Assembly (NCBI RefSeq): GCF_042432445.1
Contig: NZ_JBHLXE010000016.1
Coordinates: 62,001-126,000, forward strand
Direction of reading: 5' to 3'
DNA: 64,000 bases
Source of the DNA: Thorsellia kenyensis
Lineage (GTDB): Bacteria > Pseudomonadota > Gammaproteobacteria > Enterobacterales > Thorselliaceae
The position numbers were made by a program, and so were the translations under genes. Below are positions 18,619 through 27,003 of this stretch, one piece after another. Each line of letters starts with the position of its first letter. Within the stretch, counting starts at the first letter, position 1. The notes below the pieces were generated by a model, which was given only the letters and a program-made list of their open reading frames with translations, made no database searches and was not told where the DNA came from.

Positions 18619-19620
18619 TTAATTCTCTTGCAGCCAAGTCGCTACATCCTTAGCAAAATATGTCAAAATACCATCCGCACCTGCACGCTTAAAACAGAGT
18701 AATGACTCTAATACAACAGATTTTTCATCCAACCACCCCGCAGCAAAAGCGGCTTTGTGCATCGCATACTCTCCTGACACCTGATAGGCAAACGTAGGTA
18801 CTTTAAATGTCTCTTTGCAGCGTCTAACAACATCAAGATAAGGCATTCCAGGTTTTACCATCACCATATCTGCGCCTTCTTGGATATCAAATGCTATTTC
18901 GTGTAATGCTTCATCACTATTAGCAGGATCCATTTGGTACGTTTTTTTATTGCCACCTTTTAAATTACCACTTGAACCAATTGCATCTCTAAAAGGTCCA
19001 TAATAACTCGAGGCATATTTAGCTGAGTAAGCCATTATTTGTGTATTGACAAAATTCTGCTTTTCCAATTGCTGGCGGATAAGTCCTATTCTACCATCCA
19101 TCATGTCACTCGGTGCAATAATATCTGCTCCCGCTTGTGCATGGGATAGAGCTTGTCTTATCAGAACCTCATTTGTAATATCATTTACTACATAGCCCGA
19201 GTCATCGATAATACCATCTTGTCCGTGGATAGTGTATGGATCAAGGGCCACATCAGTGATTATCCCCAACTCAGGAACTGCACGTTTTATTGCGATTATC
19301 GTTCTTTGCACTAATCCTTCACTATTATATGCTTCTTCAGCCATTAAGGATTTTTTGTCCACCTCAATGACTGGAAAAAGTGCTATTGCTGGTATACCTA
19401 GTTTAGCAAGTATAATGCATTCGTTAACTAAATTATCAATACTCATACGTGAAATACCAGGCATTGAGGGAATAGGCTCTATGATCCCCTCCCCTTCTTT
19501 CACAAAAACAGGATAAATCAAATCATTTACTGTAATTTGATTCTCAGCCATTAATCGACGACTAAAATCATGTGCACGCATACGACGTAATCTGGTTTGA
19601 GGGTATTGGCCAATAAGCAT
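18619..19620 (-). CDS. hemB: Delta-aminolevulinic acid dehydratase (porphobilinogen synthase)
   Basis: Condenses two 5-aminolevulinate molecules to porphobilinogen in haem synthesis; cytoplasmic homo-octamer. The two active-site lysines lie in MAYSAKYASSYYGPF and MVKPGMPYLDVVR. The region that carries three zinc-binding cysteines in E. coli HemB (DTCFCEYTSHGHCG) reads DVALDPYTIHGQDG here, with aspartates and no cysteines. This is the Mg2+-type site known from Pseudomonas and other species. Length 333 aa. Ribosome site AAGGA. It lies 56 nt after tatC and is probably in the same transcript. Confidence 0.96.
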   Translation of the reverse strand: MLIGQYPQTRLRRMRAHDFSRRLMAENQITVNDLIYPVFVKEGEGIIEPIPSMPGISRMSIDNLVNECIILAKLGIPAIALFPVIEVDKKSLMAEEAYNSEGLVQRTIIAIKRAVPELGIITDVALDPYTIHGQDGIIDDSGYVVNDITNEVLIRQALSHAQAGADIIAPSDMMDGRIGLIRQQLEKQNFVNTQIMAYSAKYASSYYGPFRDAIGSSGNLKGGNKKTYQMDPANSDEALHEIAFDIQEGADMVMVKPGMPYLDVVRRCKETFKVPTFAYQVSGEYAMHKAAFAAGWLDEKSVVLESLLCFKRAGADGILTYFAKDVATWLQEN

Positions 19621-19676
19621 ATTAAGTCCTTGTTAATTAATTGTGGTAAAACGTATATTTTAATTTAGATAAAAAA

Positions 19677-20429
19677 TTAATTTTTTTGTACGGTGTCCTC
19701 GTCAGGATTCGGTTTTTGAACATAAAATCTAGATAAGAATAATGCCAGCTCAAATAAAAGATACATGGGCACAGCAAGTAATGTTTGTGAAAAAATATCC
19801 GGTGGCGTCAGTAACATGCCAAGGACAAATGCTCCGACAAAAATATATGGTCTTTTTGCCTTTAAACTTTCCGGAGATACGACACCACTCATACAGAGCA
19901 ATAAAGTGAAAACGGGAATTTGAAACGCTAATCCAAAAGCAAAAAAAATCGTTAGTACAAACGATAAATACTGATTTATGTCTGGAGACACTAGCACGTC
20001 CGCAGGTGCGGAATGCGTAAAAAAAGAAAAGATCACTGGAAAAAGAATAAAATAGGCAAAAAATATACCTAAATAAAACAATATAATACTGGCACAAAGT
20101 AATGGCAATAATTTCTTTTTCTCTTTTTTATACAATGCAGGCGCTATAAAGGACCAAAATTGATACAAAATATATGGCATCGCAACGAATAAAGAGACCA
20201 TAAAAGTGAGTTTAATTGGCGCAAGCCAAGGCGAAGCGACTCCTATGGCTTGTAGGCTCGTATTAGTTGGAAGTTCATTGATAAGAGGTTTTGCTACAAA
20301 ATGATAGAGATCGTTGGAAAAATAAATGAGGGCAAGAAAGACAACAACAAGCGCTAATAGCGATTTTATCACGCAAGTACGCAATGCATAAAGATGGGAA
20401 ATAAAATCACTTTCAGAGTGCGTTAGCAT
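19677..20429 (-). CDS. tatC: Twin-arginine translocase subunit TatC
   Basis: Polytopic inner-membrane receptor for twin-arginine signal peptides. Six hydrophobic helices are visible. Family motifs include FISHLYALR at the N-terminus, FWSFIAPALYKKEKK, and KRPYIFVGAFVLGMLLTPPDIFSQTLLAVPMYLLFE. Length 250 aa, as in E. coli (258). The ATG has only a weak ribosome site, and an in-frame stop lies three codons upstream, so no longer start exists. A gap of 119 nt follows tatB. Confidence 0.96.
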   Translation of the reverse strand: MLTHSESDFISHLYALRTCVIKSLLALVVVFLALIYFSNDLYHFVAKPLINELPTNTSLQAIGVASPWLAPIKLTFMVSLFVAMPYILYQFWSFIAPALYKKEKKKLLPLLCASIILFYLGIFFAYFILFPVIFSFFTHSAPADVLVSPDINQYLSFVLTIFFAFGLAFQIPVFTLLLCMSGVVSPESLKAKRPYIFVGAFVLGMLLTPPDIFSQTLLAVPMYLLFELALFLSRFYVQKPNPDEDTVQKN

Positions 20430-20548
20430 ATTATGTTAAACCAGTTCCATTCTATTAAATCAGTTGTACAACAGCAAAAATTAGGGATAAGCCGCTTTAT
20501 CGAAATCAATGCAACATACCTAAATAATGAGTTTAAAGTTTCTAAGGA

Positions 20549-21106
20549 TCATTCTTGATTTTTAGCTGTTGCAATCAAAGAGTTTCTATTTTCCATTTTA
20601 ACCTTATTTAAAGGAGGCCTTGGAGGATGGCAATTGATGATATTAAGATCTATTTGTTCATAGTATTCAATATCGTCATCTCTTTCTAAATCTTCCTCCT
20701 CAATTATTTGCTCAACAAACTGATTTTCTACATGCTGAGTTTTTACATTATGATCTATATTTATCAAAGTACTCTTGTACGTTTGGCCTTGAGGGGATAA
20801 AAGGCTAATATGAGCTTGCAATTCTTCAACTGTAGCTCTTAATTCTTCAATTTCCTTTTTAAGTGCTTTGTTATCAGCAGGGTATAGTTGTGATTTTGCC
20901 ATCTCACCTAATTTTTGAATCTCATCTTGCATTTCATGCATCTTCAGTTCTTGGCTAAGCGTATATTGTACACCTTGACCTAATTCTCTGGCTGTTTTAA
21001 TCCACTGGCTTATTGTTTTAAACGCAATAGGTAATTTCTCAGGGCCTAACACGACCAGGCCTAATACTAAAATTAATGCGATTTCACTGAAACCAAAATC
21101 AAACAT
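20549..21106 (-). CDS. tatB: Twin-arginine translocase subunit TatB
   Basis: Single-pass inner-membrane component that works with TatC in substrate recognition. The start MFDFGFSEIALILVLGLVVLGPEKLP is diagnostic, with the conserved Glu in the transmembrane helix and the GPEKLP hinge. An amphipathic helix (residues about 22-45) and a long charged, probably disordered tail (to 185 aa) follow. A GAGGAAAT site precedes the ATG. It lies 51 nt after tatA. Confidence 0.95.
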   Translation of the reverse strand: MFDFGFSEIALILVLGLVVLGPEKLPIAFKTISQWIKTARELGQGVQYTLSQELKMHEMQDEIQKLGEMAKSQLYPADNKALKKEIEELRATVEELQAHISLLSPQGQTYKSTLINIDHNVKTQHVENQFVEQIIEEEDLERDDDIEYYEQIDLNIINCHPPRPPLNKVKMENRNSLIATAKNQE

Positions 21107-21157
21107 ATTTCCTCACTAAGACGTCTATTGATAAAAATTTGACTACTGTTAATAAGG

Positions 21158-21406
21158 CTATTTCAGTTTTTTATCTTTTTTATCGTCTAGTTCATTTACT
21201 GAATCTTGAAGAGGCTCCTTTATAGGATTACCTTTGGTTTCTGTGAGGCTGTTGTCGGATTTAGGGCTAGACTCTTCATCTTTTACTGATTTTTTAAACC
21301 CTTTGATGGCTTCACCTAAATCACTGCCTAACGATCTTAAACGCTTGGTGCCAAATAATAAGGCAATAATCACAGCAATAATCAAAAGTTGTGGAATGCT
21401 AATCAT
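21158..21406 (-). CDS. tatA: Twin-arginine translocase subunit TatA
   Basis: Pore-forming component of the Tat system. A short transmembrane helix (residues 4-18) is followed by the hinge FGTKRLRSLGSDLGEAIKGF, the standard TatA amphipathic helix with its conserved Phe-Gly, then an acidic-basic tail. At 82 aa it is of normal size. A strong AAAGGAG site precedes the ATG. First of three tat genes; tatD is not present here. Confidence 0.95.
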   Translation of the reverse strand: MISIPQLLIIAVIIALLFGTKRLRSLGSDLGEAIKGFKKSVKDEESSPKSDNSLTETKGNPIKEPLQDSVNELDDKKDKKLK

Positions 21407-21489
21407 ATTTATCTCCTTTACTTAAAAATTACATCATAACAAAACATTATGTTTTTGGGGATGTAATGCTACAGGTTAGTTAACTCGAC

Positions 21490-22353
21490 CTAATCAAGGG
21501 GATTATCTAAACCCCATTGATATAATGGGTTTTTCTTCACCCCATGAATTTCAGCTGTGAATGCAGCTGCTTTTTTTAGTGGGAGCTCTTTCATTAATAA
21601 TTTCAATGTTGCAAGGACTTTTTGATTCAAAAAATCCATGTCATCAGAGGCCGGCGCTTTGAAACCTTCTACTAATACAACAAATTCGCCTCTTTGACGG
21701 TTTTCATCGGCAACAATCCATTCGACTAACTGACCTAAAGGTGATCCATATATTGTTTCCCATATTTTAGTCAATTCTCGGGCAATAACCACTCTCCTTT
21801 CATCACCAAATACGGCTTTCATATCTAACAGTGTTTCTTTAATTCGATGTGGTGATTCATAAAAAATTAAAGTTCGACTTTCTTCTTGTAAAGATTCAAG
21901 TATCGAAATTCTTGCTTTTGACTTAGCGGGTAAAAAGCCCTCATAACAAAATCTATCAGAGGCAATTCCTGCCGCCGATAATGCGGTGATCGCTGCACAT
22001 GCACCCGGTAGTGGTATCACCTTAATTCCATTCTCATGGCACAGCTTAACAAAGTGATAACCCGGATCGTTAATAAGTGGCGTTCCTGCATCAGAGACTA
22101 GTGCAATAGATACCCCAGACTGAAGCTTTTCTATGAGAATAGCTGATTTTTCCTGTTCATTATGATCATGAAGTGAGAACATAGGGGTTTTTATTGCAAA
22201 TTGCTGTAATAGTTTACCTGTATGACGAGTGTCTTCCGCTGCAATTAAATCAACTTGTTGTAAAGTATTAATAGCACGTTGCGTGATATCACCAAGATTC
22301 CCAATGGGAGTAGGTACGATAAATAACTGTCCTAATTGATTATCTTGATTCAT
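21490..22353 (-). CDS. rsmI: 16S rRNA 2'-O-methyltransferase RsmI
   Basis: SAM-dependent enzyme that methylates the ribose of C1402 in 16S rRNA. Tetrapyrrole-methylase fold with FIVPTPIGNLGDITQRA at the N-terminus, LIAAEDTRHTGKLL, ALVSDAGTPLINDPGYHFV and LPGACAAITALSAAGI. The C-terminal REL(T)KIWE segment is also typical. Length 287 aa. An in-frame GTG one codon earlier is possible, but the ATG has a GGGAG site at better spacing. Divergent from lpoA, as in E. coli (yraL/yraM). Confidence 0.96.
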   Translation of the reverse strand: MNQDNQLGQLFIVPTPIGNLGDITQRAINTLQQVDLIAAEDTRHTGKLLQQFAIKTPMFSLHDHNEQEKSAILIEKLQSGVSIALVSDAGTPLINDPGYHFVKLCHENGIKVIPLPGACAAITALSAAGIASDRFCYEGFLPAKSKARISILESLQEESRTLIFYESPHRIKETLLDMKAVFGDERRVVIARELTKIWETIYGSPLGQLVEWIVADENRQRGEFVVLVEGFKAPASDDMDFLNQKVLATLKLLMKELPLKKAAAFTAEIHGVKKNPLYQWGLDNPLD

Positions 22354-22728
22354 CACATCTCCCAGGTATTAATAAATCGTTATTGTTGATTGAATTACTC
22401 AGCTTAGTCATTTTAACTCTTAAACTAGGCTTATATAATAACACATTTCATTCCATTTTCTAAAACCGTTTACTAGTACTAAATATTTTATCGCTTGCAA
22501 TATTCTAGAACAAAGAAAGTGGTCTTTTATCAATTCATTCAATGAATCTATCAATTACTTAAATTAGTAAGTCTCTATTTTTTCCCCTTGGTTTTAAAAA
22601 GTTTTTCTCAGTCTTATTTTTATTATCTCTCTAATCGATAGACGAACTTTAGTTTTTTTGTATTTATTTACAAAGTGGATTTTTGTTAAAATGAGATAAC
22701 AATTTACACTCTCCTTTTAGTTGATTTC
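22354..22728. other. Divergent intergenic region rsmI/lpoA
   Basis: AT-rich region containing the promoters of both genes. Apart from the lpoA -10 element listed separately, nothing is recognised. No open reading frame of note. Confidence 0.4.
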
Positions 22729-22737
22729 TGCTATAAT
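22729..22737 (+). promoter_or_regulatory. Extended -10 promoter of lpoA
   Basis: TGCTATAAT, the same extended -10 seen upstream of rlmL. The predicted start near 22744 lies about 46 nt before the lpoA ATG. Confidence 0.55.
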
Positions 22738-22789
22738 TAAGAAATTAATGTTCTGTTTTACTTCTCATTCAATATATTGGAAAAGAGCC

Positions 22790-24667
22790 ATGTTAAAAAA
22801 TCATAAAAAAACCCAACTTTGCTTGATTATTGCTTCAAGTCTTTTTTTAGCGAGTTGTCAAACCAATAGACAAAGTCAGTTAGATTCACCATTAGCCACT
22901 TCATCCGATTATGAACCATTATTACAACAGGCTTCCGGTTCCGATAAAAACACGATATTGATTTATCAAGCAGCTACGTTAATTCAAGAAAACAATCTTG
23001 TTGGAGCTGGCAAAATATTGGATGCAATTCCTACAGGTTTAGGGGATGAAAGTTATGCACTTTTTTCTTTAACTCGTGCAGAGCTGTATGTCAAAGAAGC
23101 TAAAATAAATGAAGCGAAAGGTCTAATTAGCCAAATTAATACATCAGTGTTAAATGACAATGGATTATATAGATTAGCAAAGGTCCAAATGCAAGTGACT
23201 GAACAAACCCCTTCTGCTGAGCTATTAAGAGCCTTCATAGGGCTTGAAGCCGTAGCACCAAGTCAAGATAAACCTCAACTCATTAATGAAACCTGGCGTG
23301 TAGTCGCCAATATCTCCCCTGATGAAATTAAAAGATTCACTCTAAGTGCGAATGAATTTATTTTGCAAGGTTGGTTAGAACTTAGAAATATCTATGATAC
23401 CTACCGTTACGATAATAATAACACTGCCTTATTTGATGTAGCTGTAGACAATTGGAAAACTCGTAATCCACAACACCCTGCAGTAGAACACTTTCCTAGT
23501 CAATTTTTATCGCCAGGCCAATACAGCGCATCAAATATTGCAACGACTAATTACTCACAAAACCAATCAAATGTTAAAGTGGCTCTCGCATTACCTTTTA
23601 GTGGACAGTCTCAAGTATCAAGTTTTGCAAATGCTATAAAATTGGGTTTTGAAACAACTGATATTGTCTCAAGTTATCAAGCGACAAATGCAGAAACTTC
23701 CTCTATACTCAATGATTTAATCGGGGATAGTGCTAATACTCAAACCATTGTGCCATCGTCTACTCCAGCCCCTATTGCTCTGAATGCATCACTTTTTGAT
23801 ACTCAAGCAAAAGACATTAATTCCATACTTGTCGAAGCAGAAGCTGCAGGTTTAGATACCGTGGTGGGCCCTTTATTAAAAAATCAAGTAGAACAATTAA
23901 GTAGTTATCAAGGAAACCTAAAAATATTAGCACTTAATGTACCTGAAACGCTTTCGAGTAATCCGAATATTTGTTATTTCGCGTTATCGCCTGAAGATGA
24001 AGCCATTGATGCTGCAGAACGTATGATATCTGATGGTAAGAGTAAACCACTTATTTTAGTGCCTTATGGTAACCTAGGGGACAGAGTAGCAGCTGCATTT
24101 AATTCCCGCTGGGAACAAAGAACTGGTTCGAGTGCCATTGTGAGAACAATTCATGAGTTAAATGACCTAAAAGTCATAGGTGCTAATGGTGATGCCCTAG
24201 ACATAAACGGTCCAATACGTGATGGTGGTGTAGATAGCATTTATGTCATCGCTGAAGCTGAAAAATGGTTGTATATCAAACCTATAATAGATGCGGCAAC
24301 AGCTGGTAAAAATTCGGTAGGACTTTATGCAAGTTCTAGAAGCCATCAGAACAATAGCGGACCTGATTTTAGATTAGAAATGCAAGGTGTCAAATTCAGT
24401 GAGATCCCTCTTCTTGCTAATCCTCAATCCTTAAGTTACCAAACGGCTATGACATTAATGCAAAATGACTATTCTCAAGTAAGATTACTGGCTATGGGTA
24501 TAGATGCTAATCGTCTCGCTCAGAACTTTGGTGCGCTACAAAGCGGCAATTTTACAATGAGAGGTGATACAGGGCTGATTAGCGTGGCAGAAAACTGTGA
24601 AATACAGAGAAAACTGACATGGCTTGAATATGATAAGGGTACAATTATTCCTGCTAGAAATCCTTAA
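22790..24667 (+). CDS. lpoA: Penicillin-binding protein activator LpoA (outer-membrane lipoprotein)
   Basis: LpoA spans the periplasm from the outer membrane and stimulates PBP1A. The ATG at 22790 begins a lipoprotein signal (basic start, hydrophobic core LCLIIASSLFLASC, lipobox LASC, lipid Cys about residue 22). The N-terminal domain (to about 230) is TPR-like. The C-terminal domain (VKVALALPFSGQSQVSSFANAIKLGF onward) is a periplasmic-binding-protein fold. Length 625 aa fits the family. An in-frame upstream start at 22721 would place 23 residues before the signal and is rejected. The usual yraN-diaA-dolP genes do not follow. Confidence 0.94.
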   Translation: MLKNHKKTQLCLIIASSLFLASCQTNRQSQLDSPLATSSDYEPLLQQASGSDKNTILIYQAATLIQENNLVGAGKILDAIPTGLGDESYALFSLTRAELYVKEAKINEAKGLISQINTSVLNDNGLYRLAKVQMQVTEQTPSAELLRAFIGLEAVAPSQDKPQLINETWRVVANISPDEIKRFTLSANEFILQGWLELRNIYDTYRYDNNNTALFDVAVDNWKTRNPQHPAVEHFPSQFLSPGQYSASNIATTNYSQNQSNVKVALALPFSGQSQVSSFANAIKLGFETTDIVSSYQATNAETSSILNDLIGDSANTQTIVPSSTPAPIALNASLFDTQAKDINSILVEAEAAGLDTVVGPLLKNQVEQLSSYQGNLKILALNVPETLSSNPNICYFALSPEDEAIDAAERMISDGKSKPLILVPYGNLGDRVAAAFNSRWEQRTGSSAIVRTIHELNDLKVIGANGDALDINGPIRDGGVDSIYVIAEAEKWLYIKPIIDAATAGKNSVGLYASSRSHQNNSGPDFRLEMQGVKFSEIPLLANPQSLSYQTAMTLMQNDYSQVRLLAMGIDANRLAQNFGALQSGNFTMRGDTGLISVAENCEIQRKLTWLEYDKGTIIPARNP

Positions 24668-24706
24668 AAAGCACTAGAATCATAGGTACTCTATACTCAA
24701 TAGAAG

Positions 24707-24795
24707 TCAAGTTTCAGGTATTGACATGACTTAATTCCCTCCTAATGGGCATTAGAATAATCACTGCACCTGAAACTTGAAGCAACTTCATTATA
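24707..24795. repeat. Dispersed palindromic repeat, copy A
   Basis: Contains a perfect inverted repeat TCAAGTTTCAGGT (24707-24719) and ACCTGAAACTTGA (24768-24780), with an inner CTAATG/CATTAG pair. Its right half, 24745-24795, aligns without gaps to 57092-57142 with 40 of 51 identical positions. It lies just downstream of lpoA. Confidence 0.65.
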
Positions 24796-25057
24796 AATAC
24801 ATTTTTTCTTGCCTATTTGACACTGATAGGATTAGGTAAAAAATTCTTCATCGCACAAAAATGAATTCGCTTTACCAATTACATGTTACGCGCTTGGCTA
24901 AAAAATGACAGAACATTCAAGATCACATTAACAAAGCAACAACTATTACTATTGTTGACAAATTTTAATAATTAACAGAAAATAAACGCCATAAGATTTC
25001 GTTACATCCATAAAAATTTATCCATACGATCACTTTAACAATGAACTCTACCTCACA
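24796..25057. other. Leader region of the 25-29 kb islet
   Basis: AT-rich, no gene recognised. A TTGACA hexamer at 24956-24961 is a possible -35, but the matching -10 (GAAAAT) is poor. With copy A of the repeat this completes a 390-bp gene-free stretch. Confidence 0.35.
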
Positions 25058-26170
25058 ATGGCGAATCACTTAACGCTCTCACGTTACTCCCCGAGAAATG
25101 TAATTAATGCAGCTGAATTAAAAAAGGGGATTGAGCATCGTTCTATTGCTCGCAAGGATTCACCTAGCATTAAGTCGTGGATGCTTAACCACTTTTATCG
25201 TTACATAATAGGAAATTATTCAGAAGCTCATCCTGCGTTGATAGAAGTAATTTCAATCAGTGATGCTCTGCAACTACTCAACAGGAACAAACAAAAAGAA
25301 AACACTTGTGATGACCCACCTCAATGGTTAGCAAATGCTTTTTTACAGCAGACTAAGCTCTATTGGATCGATGATGAACACCCCGTATTTATTAATTTAG
25401 AGGCAAAATATCTAGAGTTCCTGCACTCAAGATCATACTCTCTAATTGGTACTAAATTAATAAAAATAAATGCATTTCAAGCATTATATTTATATGAACA
25501 TGAACATAACCTTTTTAAAATCAAAACAAGCAAAGGTCTAGTCACTCACACCCCTGAAGCAGTAAAATGTGTTTTTAGTTCCTCATTAGGTAATTTTGTT
25601 GAACTGCTTGCTAAAAATGAACATTTTCGCAAAGAATTAGTATATGAAAGCCAAAACATGCGCCACTGCATTGGCCAATTTGAAAACAGACAACAAATGA
25701 TAGGTGGTTATGCTGAATACTACGCTTCAAAATGTGAGTGTTCACAAATGAAAATTTTCAGTTTTAGAACAGAAAATAATTTACCTAGAATCACTATCAG
25801 CGCTCTGATTTCAAATAATAACCGACTCATCATTCAAGAAGTAAAAGGTAAACAAAACAGACCGCCTGTCGAGAAATATCATGAGATCTTAATTAATTTT
25901 TTAAATACCTTAGAGTGCGATAAAACCATGCCTATAGATCTTAATAACATTGGCATCGTTTTTAGTGAAAACCAGTGGAAAAAAATAAGTGAACTCGTCA
26001 CAACTGAAGAAAAAATAAATATCGCTTGGAAAGTACCAAAACTTGCATTAGAAATAGTTAATCGACCATTGATTGTTGATTGGGCTATAGCGGCAAAAGC
26101 TCCACACCTACTTAAACAATTACAAAACAGCGAATATATTAATAACTTTATTCATTATAAGGACTATTAA
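25058..26170 (+). CDS. PcfJ-like protein of unknown function
   Basis: A 370-aa cytoplasmic protein with no signal peptide. The central part resembles the PcfJ family: a conserved Arg-His-Cys motif in SQNMRHCIGQF (about residue 202), a beta segment KIFSFR, then PRITISALI and the basic EVKGKQNRPP. Flanks are helical. PcfJ was named from conjugative plasmids but similar chromosomal proteins exist, with no established activity. The conserved Cys/His could be catalytic or structural. The ATG has only a weak ribosome site and no other ATG is available upstream before a stop. First gene of a three-gene unit with 26212 and 27004. Function is unknown. Confidence 0.65.
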   Translation: MANHLTLSRYSPRNVINAAELKKGIEHRSIARKDSPSIKSWMLNHFYRYIIGNYSEAHPALIEVISISDALQLLNRNKQKENTCDDPPQWLANAFLQQTKLYWIDDEHPVFINLEAKYLEFLHSRSYSLIGTKLIKINAFQALYLYEHEHNLFKIKTSKGLVTHTPEAVKCVFSSSLGNFVELLAKNEHFRKELVYESQNMRHCIGQFENRQQMIGGYAEYYASKCECSQMKIFSFRTENNLPRITISALISNNNRLIIQEVKGKQNRPPVEKYHEILINFLNTLECDKTMPIDLNNIGIVFSENQWKKISELVTTEEKINIAWKVPKLALEIVNRPLIVDWAIAAKAPHLLKQLQNSEYINNFIHYKDY

Positions 26171-26211
26171 GAATAAATTGAATTACACTTTATTTCTTTG
26201 AGAATGCTCTT

Positions 26212-26931
26212 ATGCTATATGCAATTATTTTGCTAGGAATTTTGCTAATTTTTAACCCTTATAAATCAATTAGATCACAGTTAAGAGTTAAAAAATTAAA
26301 TCATTATCAGTCACTCGGCTATATAGATTATTATAATGACGAACTACCTGCCAGAGTCGCCTTTGAGCGACTTCTAGGTCATCCTTTTGCTTATCAAAAC
26401 ATTAAAGGAAGATACTATCTTTCTTGTGCTAAATATGGCGAATTTGCCCCCGAAAAAGAGTTGATAAATATTTGGAAACCCACCTTGTTGGCTTATTTAA
26501 ATATTTCGTATACTCTTAGCAATAGACCGATTGAAGAAATGATCACAGAACGTTTCACCCAAAACTGGTACCGATTAGGCCTGATGGATTGCCATGATGA
26601 TGACGATATTGCCGCAGCAATAGCTTTTGCGACGGCAAAATTGAGTTTTACCCTGCAACTTTCTTTGCTCCTCAACTTTATTGATAATGGCACACATGGA
26701 AAACTAATGGCCCTGAATGCAATAAGAGCAAGAGATTGTTTTGGGTCTTGGCAAGAATACGCTGAAGCCTTATCTAAAGGCAGAATCCAGTATTTAAACA
26801 ATGGCCATACCGATTACATTGGTAGCAAAATCACTTTGCAGATGGTCAATGAATGGCTCAATGATAAAAAACACCCATGGCATACAATATCATGGCCTCA
26901 GCAAGGCAAAGAGCCCATTAAAATGAAATAA
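26212..26931 (+). CDS. DUF1266 family protein with N-terminal membrane anchor
   Basis: A 239-aa protein. Residues 1-16 are hydrophobic and probably a membrane anchor. The rest matches the DUF1266 pattern seen in E. coli YbeR/YbeU: a Trp/Tyr/Leu-rich helical domain containing WYRLGLMDCHDDDDIA, an alanine-rich AIAFATAKLSF segment, and ARDCFGSWQEYAEALSKGR near the C-terminus. The family has no assigned activity; the E. coli relatives sit near J-domain proteins. It lies 41 nt after the PcfJ-like gene, and 72 nt before a helical-repeat gene. Assignment is from motif resemblance. Confidence 0.65.
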   Translation: MLYAIILLGILLIFNPYKSIRSQLRVKKLNHYQSLGYIDYYNDELPARVAFERLLGHPFAYQNIKGRYYLSCAKYGEFAPEKELINIWKPTLLAYLNISYTLSNRPIEEMITERFTQNWYRLGLMDCHDDDDIAAAIAFATAKLSFTLQLSLLLNFIDNGTHGKLMALNAIRARDCFGSWQEYAEALSKGRIQYLNNGHTDYIGSKITLQMVNEWLNDKKHPWHTISWPQQGKEPIKMK

Positions 26932-27003
26932 ATGTTTGCTTTTGTCTTATCACATTCTTAATTAATAATCCTCATATCAACTCATTTTAACTAAGGAAAT
27001 CTC

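Noticed and set aside
25058..26170. Conjugative-plasmid origin suggested by the PcfJ-like protein
   Set aside because: No conjugation, replication or partition genes are nearby and the flanks are chromosomal housekeeping genes.
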